NCBI RefSeq assembly: GCF_000208865.1
Contig: NC_018397.1
Coordinates: 1,302,001 to 1,366,000, forward strand
From: Neospora caninum Liverpool
Lineage: Eukaryota > Apicomplexa > Conoidasida > Eucoccidiorida > Sarcocystidae
DNA: 64,000 bases
Direction: 5' to 3'
Both the position numbers and the translations under genes were made by a program. Below, piece after piece: positions 51,109-62,326 of this stretch; position 1 is the stretch's first letter, and each line of letters opens with the position of its first letter. The notes below the pieces were generated by a model, which saw only the letters and a program-made list of their open reading frames with translations, did no database searches and was not told the DNA's origin.

Positions 51109-54100
51109 GTTGAGTCCAAACCTGCAACTGGCTGCCAGGTTCCCCTCTTGTGCTAACGGATGACAGGCGAGATCTCGAATATCCGGCGACAGTGAGCAGA
51201 CTTCTGAAGAACAGGCTCCTTTGAAGATCTTAAAGCCACGCTCGTGATGTCGCGTGTAGTTGTCTCGTCGACAGTTCCTCTTTCTGAGGTTCAAACAGGC
51301 AAGCATGCAGCGACAAACCATGCGGCCAGGTCCGACGTGCACGAAAGGATCACGCCCTTGTCTAGACCAGGTATAATATGAGAATGCGTTTTGAGGAAAA
51401 CAGTACTATCCAAAACGCATCAGAACTTCCGTATTATGAAACGTGCACTTGATCCGAGTTGCGGAAAAGCCCAACTTTGGCGCGCAGACTGTCATTCGTC
51501 ATCAAAGCATCATACGAACTTTCACGGTATCGTGCGATATCGTGAGGCAGCGCCATTCAAATCGTGTTCCGTCATTGTCGAGTGTAAAACGGGGTCACTG
51601 GCACGGTCTTGCCGCAGTTTGCAGTGCTGGCGGCGAGAATTACGTTTTCGTTCGGTGGTGGACCATCGCAGCGCTCGAGGACTGGCGGCTTAAAGGAAGG
51701 CAGGTGACTTTCCCCCTTCATTTTTGAGGGCACACACCGGTCTTTGCTATTACTTGTCGCGAAAATGACAGTCCAAAACGATAGACTTGTTCCGTTCTCT
51801 GCCGTGGCGGCCCGCGGATTATCTGTGGGGGCAGCGATACTTCTGAACTTTGGTTTTTGAGATGCATGAGACGCAACCCTACACGGGAAGGTGCATGTTT
51901 GGACGTAGGGAATTTGCTCGAGTCCTCCGCGCTCAGACACTCCACGACAGGATGGTATGCGAGGACTGATGATTTCTCTGTCCCCCCCCCTGACCACATG
52001 CTCCCATCTTCCAGAAAACGATAGGCGGCAGCCCTTCCGTTCAACATCCAGGAGATGACACAGTTCACCTACGCAGGGTCGCTCAATTGCCATACATGGT
52101 ACAACCAATGTGCGAGGTTATAAACAAGTCCCGTGGACGGGACAGGATGTACACAAATAACGTGGACCAAACGTGGATCTGCGAATCACCGCGACTGCAT
52201 TGGGTACGTCACCCGCGGTATGGGCAAAAGTGAGGCTCTTCTATCCACAAGATCTTCCACGGCCGACACGTGAAATTCAAGGATAAAGGCTAACTGCCCC
52301 CGGAAAGCACGCCGCGTACGACAGACGAGCAGCGCGTGTCCTGCTAACAGATCTGCGCACAATAGAGTACTGTCGTCTCTCAGAATCCGAACCATTAACA
52401 CGTGCTGAACTCACGTACTTGCAAAGACTGGACTTTCCAAGTGTATGAATGCCATACTCCCCACTGTTTCTAGCTGCATGTTCCCGTCCCCCCCTCATCT
52501 GCAGCTTACAGAAGACGACTGGACTGTTTCACGGTGTAACGCAAATGATGCATTTTGCTCTGTACTGTCGGTTACTCAACCAGCGACGTGAAAGCACAGT
52601 ATTCTGTATTGATCGAAAACCTGTACTCTTCCAGGCAAAACAGATTTTTGATATCTGATCAGGTGACTCCAAATCGGAAAATAGGCTTCTGTTCGTTCCT
52701 CAACACAGTTTCATGCTGATTCGTATCCTAGTGTGTCCGACACGCGCCCCCCCCCCCCGCCCTCCTTGCCGTGCCGTTTGTCCGTGTCTCCGTCGGTTTC
52801 ATCGTTTTGTGGAAAATTCACTGCCTGACCCTATTCTGCAGAAAGCAAGACGCCTTTTGCTCTTCTCGCGACAGGCGTCGATGAAAAACTGAACTGTCGC
52901 TGCTGGCCCCTGCGTTTGTCTTCGCACACTGGCACGGAAATGTTCTCGGTTTATATTCGGCCCGATGGCGGCTCTACTACTTGTGCTGTCTCTGCGCACC
53001 ACTCTTTTTTGCATTTTCTCCTTCCACTCCTTGCTTGTAACCCCTCAAAAGCAGACCCACTGAGGCACACGGGGCTTCCGTCGCTTTTCTCTGTTGTCTC
53101 GGGCTTTCCTTTCCCTTTCCTCTTCTCTTCGTTGCTGAGTCCATGTTCCAAGCCGTTAATTCTGCGGGGTGTCTTTCAATACACTGTCGGGGAGGACACA
53201 GGGATTCTGCGCGCTCTCCTGGTGACTTTTTCTTGTTTGTAAGCGTTGCAGATGAAGGCAAAAAGACATTGCACATGCCACGTTCCTAATTTCAGCTGTC
53301 TTTCTTCTGTGTACCTGCGGAGAAACTTTTTCCCTTGAATTCGTCTCCTCTCAAACTCCCCCTCGACCGTACAAATTACTCCATAGAAGACACTGCAACA
53401 ACAGTGCGAATACCGTTGACAAATGGGTGTGTGTAAGTTCTCCTATCTTCTGCTTTCCAAAGCTTTTTGTTTTCAGCTCTTTTTTTAGCGAAAGGAGGGA
53501 TGCTTCTCTGGCTTCAACAGCCGGACCGTGCTGTCGCTGTACCCCCGCCGCTCTTCACGCGCCGAGATGCGTCTGACTCGTCTTTCCATTCCACGCTGAC
53601 GTCTCTGTATTCGGTCGGCTCTCGTCATTCTTTACTCGGACTCAAATTCTCTGTCTAGAGGCGCGGGCTAGCCTGGTTTTCGTCTTCGCCTGAGGTGTCT
53701 GAGCGGAGCCAGATGCCTGCGGATGGGCAGAGAGCGTCATTCCTCGTTTTCGTCTACCGGCTGTCGGCAACCGCCATCTTGGTCGGCTTTTCGCATTCTT
53801 TCGAAAAGCTCCCAACATCTGTTTCCGCGAAGGACAGGCCCAGTGGAACCGGCGTGCTTCCAGCATTTTCTCTGCGGCAAAGAGTCAGGTGTCTCGAGGT
53901 TCGTTCTCTGCAGGCCAGAGCGGCCTTGGCCGGGATTGCGCTGCACAGCGTTTGCAGCCTGAGGAAGGACTACGTCTGACTAGGTACGCCCGAAAAGGAG
54001 ACGCGGTGGGATTTCCTACTCTTTAGGAACCTCTGAAGTTCCACTTGCGTTTCTTTTCCGTGCGCCTCGCGGGGAGGCGCGCCCTCCCTCTCATGTCCGC

Positions 54101-54941
54101 CTCGTTCGGCTGCACTCTTCTAGTCAGTTCATGAGCAACATTTACTTGCGACAGCAGCTTAACTTTCCTCGAGAGCTCCGTCGACGGTCAGCCGAGATGG
54201 CAGATGAGAAACTGACAATCCCCTATATAGACGGCACGTTCTGATTCCCCCCAAAACAGTGCTCGCACACGGAGTGGTTCTGTATCTCCACTATTTAAAC
54301 ACATGAAGTTTTTCGTGCAGGAAGGTGTAAGGTAGTCTGCCCTAAAAATGTCTCTAGCTATAACGGAGGACCATATTAGAGTCCTGTAGCACCCAGACGC
54401 CGCAGGAACGGTTGCCTGCGCGAACCCTCCGGGGGAATTTGTAGTCCGTACGGGTATAGGGATAAAATATAGGAATCGGGTAAACCTGTTGGCAGTGCAC
54501 CCGTCGAGCGTCACTCTCAAATGTACTTGCGGGGCCTCGCCTACGTGGACGTTTGACTTTTGTAACGCATGCACTTCAACTTTTAGAGAAGGACAACTTC
54601 CCGAGGGTTCTCGTGTCCTCACGGCCATTCCAGGGGATATGTAGAGGACGGCACGAGTACGAAGTTACGGATCTGCTTCGGTGACGGTCTAGGCTGAGAC
54701 TCCATCGGGCGTCCGCGTTATCAGGAAGCCGTAGGAAACCAGAAATGTAGCCTGTGAAGCGAGACATGCGGCGGTGTACGTACACAAGAACGCAGCGGGG
54801 GCGCGTGGTGATGCTTTTTCCAGCCTCCGCGGGAACCACCTACATCGGTGAGAGAGCGTTGGCCTCCCCTTCCACTGTTGTTGGAGTGTGTGTTTTCTGT
54901 TTTCTGTGCTTCAGGTTTCCTTCTTTGTCAACTGCGACACC
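51109..54941. other. Intergenic DNA upstream of the p24-like gene
   Basis: About 3.8 kb without a supportable gene. It contains a 12-C run at 52747-52758 and pyrimidine-rich stretches around 53000-53650. The final part carries the promoter and leader of the p24-like gene. No repeats of note were seen. Confidence 0.45.
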
Positions 54942-57900
54942 ATGAAGGCCACAGTTTTTGTTTTTAGTACCTTGCTCGCTGCCATCTCACTCCATGGCAG
55001 ACTCTTTGTTGCGGCGGCACAAGGGGGAGGAGGGGTAAGTTCGCGTACGGGGTCTCGACATCTCGGTTGAGATGTGAAAAATGCTTCCGAAGAGATGATG
55101 TGTGTCCTTTCGCCTGGACCCACTCGAACGGCGTTGGATGGACATGGTAGAACATTCTGAATTCCCCGTGTTTGGCGTCTCTCCATCCGTCCATGCCTTT
55201 GGGGCCATCGAAACAGGTTCGAAGCGCCCACGAGACGCACCGTTTTATGAGCCTGCAGCACACGGGCCCTGCCGGAGACGCCAGTCTTTGCTGTTCCGCA
55301 TGCAAGACCGCTTTGAGGCGAGGCGAGGCGCGCCCAGTGCAACACTGTTTTCCCGGCGGTGTCCATGCATGCTCAAGATGCCACTGAGGAGAATCAGCTG
55401 TTGGGCGACTGTCTCTGGTGATGGTGAAGACGGTTTGTTCCAGCGTCACTGACGTTTCCTCGTTTCGTCGCATCGGTTCTCTCCCGACCGTCTGCCGTCC
55501 GTGTGCCTGGCGAGGTTGACGGCTCTCTCCGGCAGATTTTTCGCGGAAACCCGTCCTTTCTGCGTTTTGGAGGTGCGATGGTGGAGGCGTGGTGATCGAG
55601 GGACATGCCGCGATCATGCGCTTTGTGCCTTCAGGTGCCCCCAGACGCGAACCATCAGTACTACCAGAACTACCAGCAGAATCAGTATTACGCGCCGGCT
55701 GAAGAAGACACGAACGGCGCACAGGATCAGGTTCCTGTGAACACGTACGGCTCCTCAGACGTCGGGAACGGCGCGGCAGATGGTGCGCCTCCAGCTGCCC
55801 CGTACTACGCGTCCCCGCCGGACCAACAACAGGGGTATAACGCGTCCCCGCCGGACCAACAACAGGGGTATAACGCGTCCCCGCCGGACCAACAACAGGG
55901 GTATAACGCGCCTCCCCCCCCTCCGCAGTATCAGCAGCAGTACGTGCCTCAGTATCAACAGCGTCAAGGCTACGTGCCCCAGTACTCGGGAGGCGCGCCG
56001 TCCCCAGCCCAAGGCTACGCGCAGCAGAACCGCCCGCCTGCGGCCCAAGGCGCTGGGTACGGAGCGCCGCCCCCTGCCGGCCAAACCCCGCCTGCTCAGC
56101 AGTACCGGGCGCCGCCCCAAGGAAGTCCCCAGCAAGGGTACCAGCAGGGCGGGGCCCGCGCCCCGCCCCCAGCAGCAGGTGCGCCGCGAACGCCCCAGCA
56201 GCCGCCTGCAACCCAAGGGTACCAGGCTCCGCGGCCAGCAAGCTCGACGGGCCAAGCCAGACCCGCGCCTGCAGGCCAAGCTGCGCCTGCGCACCAACAG
56301 CGAGCGCCGCCTCCGCCTCAGCAGCAGCAACAGCGAGCGCCGCCTCCTCCGCAGCAGCAGCAACAGCGAGCGCCGCCTCCGCCTCAGCAGCAACAACAGC
56401 GAGCGCCGCCTCCTCCGCAGCAGCAGCAACAGCGAGCGCCGCCTCCGCCTCAGCAGCAGCAACAGCGAGCGCCGCCTCCTCCGCAGCAGCAGCAACAGCG
56501 AGCGCCGCCTCCGCCTCAGCAGCAGCAACAGCGACCGTCTCCTCCGCAGCCTCAGCACCAGCAACAGCGACCGTCTCCTCCGCAGCCTCAGCAGGGGCGA
56601 CCGGCGCCTGCGGCGAACCAGGCTGGAGCCGCAGGGACAGCGCAGGCGCGCGGGGCGGGGCAGCGCGCCCCGGCGCAGCAGGCGCGCGGAGCTCCCAAGG
56701 CGGAGATGAAGCCGGCGGCTCCGGATGACGACAGCGAGGATGAAGGCGACGTGGAGGAGCGCATTCGCCGCGAAGATGAGGGACAGGTAGGCGAGGGGAA
56801 CGGCGGAGACCTTTCTGGAAAGAGGTGGGGAGAAGAGCGGTGGAGCACGCGGGCACTGCAGAGAGATCGCGGAAAGTGGAGCGGGGCTGGGATGTGGGAG
56901 GGAACGTTGGTTTCGCCTCACGTTTGGGGGGGGAACTCTCGCGAGAGCCCGGGACCGCATGCGGAAGGACGGGAGGCTTTCGTCCAGAGCCAAGCGCCGT
57001 GTTTGGTTTGCGGTGTGTTCCCTTTTTCGACAGCTCTTCGATGACGACGAGGAAGACGGCACCAGTTCCCTCATGGAAGAGTGGGAGAAGCACATGCAGA
57101 ACTTCATTCCAGAAATGCTGGTGAGGCAAAAAGAACCCGCTCGCGACGGGCGCGCTGGCGGGCAGCCTGTGTTGCCAACCGACGCTGCTGTCTTCCCGTT
57201 TCACTCTGGAGGGACCGACGCGTAGAGAAAGGGTGAGAGATCGTCTTCCCCGTGTCTACACCGCCTCTGTCTCATTTTGGACGCAGACAGTAGTCAGGCG
57301 CCGAAAGACTCTTCCAGTCGGAGGAAGCCCCAGTTCTGGTGTGACGGGAGCTCGTGGCCTAGCCAGATGCGCGCGCGCGCGCATCTGGCTACGAACAGGA
57401 GATCTGTGGACTTCCCCTGGTTTCTCTCTGTTTACGCTGGCTGCCACACAGCCGAAGTCGTTGTGGGGAATGCAGGCATGGATCTTGCACAAAATGCATG
57501 CTGTCGTTTGTTGCACGTCCGACTTCTCTCCGCAGGTCACCTTCCCGTTGGCTCCACGAAGCGACGAGTATTTCTACGAGCACATTGACGCGAACGACGG
57601 AGCTGTGCACCTCCGAGGAGGCTTCTTTGTGGGAGGCGACGAAGCGTCCTCCGCTGTGGATTTCTCCATCACGGATCCTGACGGTACGAAGCGCGCAGCA
57701 GGCACAGAGAGAGAGCCTTGTGGGACAGCGCAGCGCACTCGCGGGCTTTTTGCGAAGCGCACCCCGGAAAAGGAGGGACGTGTTTCTCTCTCTCGAAAGC
57801 GAGCCAGGGCCTGGGAAGCCTCGCCACGAGCGGGGCTTGTGGCCTGCTCGCGCCGAGCGCGCGGGGAGCCGCGTCGATGACTTTCCTGTCGTCGGCGGCG

Positions 57901-59398
57901 CGAGTGTGCGGCAGATCGGGGGGAGGGGCGGAGCCCCAGATGCGCCAAGTCGAGGTTTGCCCGGTTGCCACGTGTGCGTGATTCAGGAGACATCATCTAC
58001 AAAAAAAGCAAAAGCGAAGGTCTGTTCTACTTCGACGTGAAGAAGAAGGGCACTTACTCGTTCATTGTCTCCAACCATCAGTAAGGAAGAGACAGAGGGG
58101 AGACTGGGCCCTCACGGCCGTTTCTTGCGAGACCCGCAGGAAGTGCGAAGAATCTCCCGCCGCTTTTCTTGGCAAGCTGTATGTGGAGCTTCGCTGGACG
58201 CGAGAACCCTTGACACATGGACGGGAGCGGTCTGTTCAGCCGTAAAGCTGCGAGGTGTATAAGGCAGTTGTTGCCTCGTTTTTTGTTGTCCCGTCACGCG
58301 TCGTTGCAGAGAAATAACAAGTCGTCGCACTTCCTGCATGCATAAATGCACGTAGCCACCTAAAAATTGTCGACGCACGCGCCACACAACCCAGGGGTAA
58401 AAACCCTCTCGCAGAGTACACACGTGTGTGTCTCTGTGCGTCATCGTTTACATTCCCATTCTGAACAGAGCGTGTGTGTCCCGATTGGTCGTGAACAGGT
58501 GGTTGGAGAGCCGGATGGTCACTTTCGCCATCGGCCGAGGAAACGAGACGGCGTTGATGCCCAAACACGTGCAAACTGCGGGCGAGATGGTCGACACTTT
58601 ACAAGGCCAGCTCCGAGATATTCAGGTGAGGACGGGAAAGAATTTTGTCGCACGGGAGCAGTCACCCCAAAGTGCGTGCATCTGCCGGAAACGCTCTCGC
58701 AACAGGGAAAGACTGGGAGGAGGCTTCGAAAGATACAAGGTGGAAAAAAAGACAGGCGGGCACAAGCGATTTGAGGAGCCAAAGACGCAGCCTTTTTCCC
58801 AGCTCCTTTTTTCTTCTTTGCCAGCGAAGAATGCGTGCCTGCTACCACAGACACGGAAACGGGAGAGAATTGGGTTTTGCTGCCGACAAAACTGGTGCGC
58901 CGTGTTTTCTCTTCGAAGACAGAATCTCGAGGCCGAACTGTGTCTGTCTTCTTTGGAAAGCACGCGTCGGTTTCTGCCAGCCTTCACAGAGAATGACGTG
59001 CCGTCGGTGAAAGCAGTGTTCCAATTGAGCCAGGGGGATTTCGCGCGTCTTCGCTTCTCGAACGGGTGTCGAGTCGTTTGTCTCTGCCAGGGGTGTCCTG
59101 GAGTTCGTTGTGGGGCGTGGCAGTCCCCTGGCATTGTGTCTCCGTGGCTTCACTTTGCGGCAGTCCCGGAGCGCGTTTTCATTCCTGCAGCGAGAGCTGT
59201 GTGCTGCGTCTTTTTGGTTCGGTACAGGCGGAATCGACGTACTTGGGGATCCGACAGCGCTCGCACGCTGAGGCAGCCACAGCGTTGCACTCGAAACTCT
59301 TCTGGTTGGCGGTTGTCGAATTCGCCTGCCTCATCACCACCTCTGCGTTCCATGTTTTCTATATCCAGTCTCTCGTCTCCGACAAGCGCATCCTATGA
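54942..59398 (+). CDS. p24/emp24-family GOLD-domain protein with large Pro/Gln-rich insertion, 7 exons, 623 aa
   Basis: Exons: 54942-55034, 55635-56786, 57034-57120, 57536-57683, 57987-58080, 58499-58625, 59228-59398; all phases match. Residues 1-27 form a signal peptide. Residues ~32-395 are a Pro/Gln/Tyr/Ala-rich region, followed by an acidic stretch. A GOLD domain lies at ~445-545 (EYFYEHI, HLRGGFFV, VDFSITDPDG, GTYSFIVSN), then a heptad region (HVQTAGEMVDTLQGQLRDIQ) and one membrane helix at ~591-613. The tail is short, ending SDKRIL. That order is the p24 design: cargo receptors of COPI/COPII vesicles between ER and Golgi. Typical p24 proteins have 200-240 residues, so the insertion more than doubles the length. 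Two features are odd. The two GOLD cysteines that normally form a disulphide are replaced by Tyr and Ile, and the tail has no clear dilysine signal. Confidence 0.9.
55811..55909 (+). repeat. Three perfect 33-bp coding repeats (SPPDQQQGYNA)
   Basis: Three near-identical 33-bp units in tandem encode SPPDQQQGYNA within exon 2 of the p24-like gene; the third runs into APPPPPQYQ. The very low divergence at DNA level points to recent duplication. Confidence 0.93.
56299..56530 (+). repeat. About seven 33-bp coding repeats (RAPPPPQQQQQ)
   Basis: Tandem units encode RAPPPPQQQQQ, then decay into RPSPPQPQHQQQ. Two codon versions of the Pro block (CCTCCGCCT and CCTCCTCCG) alternate along the array, suggesting that a 66-bp dimer was amplified as well as the 33-bp unit. 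Confidence 0.92.
57360..57389. repeat. 30-bp perfect palindrome with (GC)n core in intron 3 of the p24-like gene
   Basis: The left half is TAGCCAGATGCGCGC and the right half is its exact reverse complement, with no spacer. It lies inside the intron between exons 57034-57120 and 57536-57683. The alternating purine-pyrimidine core could adopt Z-form or cruciform structure. Confidence 0.93.
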
Positions 59399-62326
59399 GA
59401 ACGGTTTCCCTCTGTCTCGATGTGGATGACTCGAAAAGTAGAGGTTTTTTTGGTCCAAAACTGAACGCGTCTCGAACAAAAAGAACCCTTTTTCTTCTCG
59501 TGGGACTTCCCCGTTGGCGGCGCGGTCTGGAGGCAACGAGCTGTAGAAAAATGCTAAATCTCGATCTAAATCTAGACTTTACCTCCGATGACACTGCATA
59601 ACATACACGTGCTCCTTTCTCCATTTGCTGACTCAGTCGTTTCTGGGAATGACACACTGCAGCTCTGCAACCGACTTCTTGTGAAAACTTCACACACGGT
59701 ACAGGCAACTCGAACCACGGGACCGGCACGATTCTTTCTCTGGTTTGGAGGGTATGGAGAGTATCGAAGCACGCGCGGAATTAGGAGAGGCAACGCTACA
59801 CACTGCAGCCCCAAGGAGAGCGTATCACTTCCCTCCTTCTCTCGTGTGGACAGCGCTCTTCTGGACTTGAAAGACCTCGACAGAGAGGCTTTCTCCCCCC
59901 GTCGCTGATGAACCCTTTCGAAAACTCCTCCCCTTGTGAGTCGGCCCCTCGCTCTTTGCTGACTATCTCCCGCTCTTTGTCCTTCAGCAGTTGCGTCAGA
60001 ATCTCTCTCTTCTGCGCCGCACTCCCTCCAGCTCTTCTAGAATACGGTTGGGGCTGTCCGAAACGGACTCGCAACACGCAACCAGGCGCTGACTCAACGC
60101 CCAGTTTTGAACGTTTGTGTGGGACACTCGTGTGTAAAGCAGTCGCGGGAGTGACAGAACTCGCAGACTAACGAACTCCACTAAGCTGGTGTATGCGTTT
60201 GTCAGTGTACGCCGCCCCCCCCCCCCCCCCAGAGGAACGGACTCAACTGTGTAGACAACTCCAGGTAGTGAGGCGAGAGTGGGTGTACATTCACTTGCAC
60301 ATGCCATCAGGTTTCCCATGCTGTTCTTACACTTGATACCTATTCTTACACTTGATACCTATTCTTACACTTGATACCTATTCTTACACTTGATACCTAT
60401 CCTTACACTTGATACCTATTCTTACACTTGATACCTATCCTTACACTTGATACCTATTCTTACACTTGATACCTATTCTTACACTTGATACCTATCCTTA
60501 CACTTGATACCTATCCTTACACTTGATACCTATTCTTACACTTGATACCTATCCTTACACTTGATACCTATTCTTACACTTGATACCTATTCTTACACTT
60601 GATACCTATTCTTACACTTGATACCTATTCTTACACTTGATACCTATCCTTACACTTGATACCTATTCTTACACTTGATACCTATCCTTACACTTGATAC
60701 CTATTCTTACACTTGATACCTATCCTTACACTTGATACCTATTCTTACACTTGATACCTATTCTTACACTTGATACCTATTCTTACACTTGATACCTATT
60801 CTTACACTTGAGTCCCCCGAGGCCGACGGGTGCACCACAGCAGGGGACGGGCGCCAGTTTTTGGTGTGTCTGTGGATCGCGATGCGTGTTTCACGCTGGC
60901 CAAGCCTTCACATTTTGACTCCTGTCCCGTAGGCGAGTCCTCCTCAGCCGCACGGTCCACTCGTTTTCACAACCGGCTGTACATGTACCTCACTTGGTGG
61001 AAAACCCGCAGCGACACCTGCTCTTGGGTCCGACGAAGGCAGTTCCACTTTTCCCTCGGCTCCGCTCGCTTGCTTGACACGCCCCCCCCCCCCCCGTCCC
61101 CCCGAGACCTTGCTCTCTGTGTTTCTTACCTGGTTCGCAGTTCCCTATACCTCCAGCTAGAGACGCTCTGGCTTTTTGTTCCGCCTCTTTCCATCGCCAG
61201 GGCGTCATTCCCTCGCTGTCCCCTCGGGATGCGTGCACAGTTTTGTGTTCAACGACTCGTCCGTGTACCCGCTGTTGGCGCTCGAGATGGGCTCTCGCGT
61301 CGATACCGGGCCTTTTTGTTGGACTAGCACCTGTTTAGTAACTGGTTGAACGCTTGTTGAGCAACGTATGGACAACACTTGCCTCGTGCCGTCAAAAGAT
61401 GATCCCAGACGACCAGCAGCGAGGCACTGGCGGGCTCTCATACGCGGTGCACACTTTCTGGCCTTTCTGATGAGCCTGGTTCTCCGCCTTGTGCGCCTTC
61501 GCTCCGCTTGGTGGCGACCGTTACTGGTATCCGTTCGCCAGTGTTTCTGTCACCCCGTTTCTCCGCTTTCCCGATCTTCTCCCGATTCTTGCCGCGCGCC
61601 CTCTCCCGGGAAATCGGCGGCACAAAGCCTCTCTCTCGCGCGCCTCTCATTTCTGTTCTGTGCATGCATGCTTCTTAGCGACAACGTCAGCTGGCTTTAA
61701 AATTGGGGAGGATTCGCTCAAAGTCGTAAAAAAGTTGCCGCGGGGCCGATTTTTTGCCTGGGTTGGAAAGAAGGTACCAAAGTTTTTGGGGGAGAGCCAC
61801 ACGTCGTTCCTGCTTCGTGGTCTTGTCTCGCGACTGGCCGCTTGACGTGCGCTGGGACGAACGTCTGTTGTGAGCTGAAGCGACGCAAAAGCTTTCCAAC
61901 CGATCTTCCGTCGCCAAAAAACGGACGCCTGTTGCATCAACAGGGTATCAACTCTTCTCAAAAGGACATATAATCGTCCAGATTTTTCCGTGTATACGGA
62001 GGATGTGCTTGGGCATCTAGGCAGCCTGTCGAGGCAACCTGCCGGGGTGTCCGTCGTCTCTTCTCGCTTTGCATTGAGGAGTACGACGCAAACACGTCGA
62101 TTTAGGATTTCCTTCTGCTGCTGTTTTCCTTTCGGTCCTGCTTCACGCCGTTGGCCTGCAGGCGTGGACTTCTTGGACCTTTTGGCGCTGGAGAGACGCG
62201 TTTCGTTCTTCCGGCTCGGCCGAAATCTTTGCAAGTTGAGAAACGTGCGTCCATGCACAGTTCCCTGGTGCGAGGCGGTTGAAAAGCGAGTTGCAAGACG
62301 AAAGGAAGAGAAAGAAATTTCTCACG
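59399..62326. other. Intergenic DNA containing a minisatellite
   Basis: About 2.9 kb between the p24-like and PP2C genes. Poly-C runs occur at 60215-60230 (16 C) and 61082-61095 (14 C), bracketing the 19-bp tandem array listed separately. A TGCATGC heptamer lies near 61660. No coding exon is supportable. Confidence 0.5.
60324..60811. repeat. 19-bp minisatellite, 25.7 copies
   Basis: The unit is TTCTTACACTTGATACCTA, present as 25 complete copies plus 13 nt, with no insertion or deletion (488 bp in all). The only variation I found is T or C at the second base of the unit. The C form occurs in copies 5, 7, 10, 11, 13, 18, 20 and 22. The array is intergenic. Confidence 0.97.

Noticed and set aside
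55755..57107. A 450-residue Leu/Arg-repeat frame on the minus strand
   Set aside because: Antisense reading of CAG/CCG-type codons of the Pro/Gln-rich exon gives LLRRRR repeats; no independent gene signal.
54964..57204. A 746-residue open frame on the minus strand opposite the p24-like gene
   Set aside because: It runs straight across exons and introns of a well-supported plus-strand gene. Its Ala/Glu/Val repeat is only the antisense of the Pro/Gln codons.
61368..61700. A 110-residue plus-strand frame with a hydrophobic stretch after the minisatellite
   Set aside because: Arg/Leu/Ser composition typical of noncoding GC-rich DNA here; no splice continuation and no family motif.
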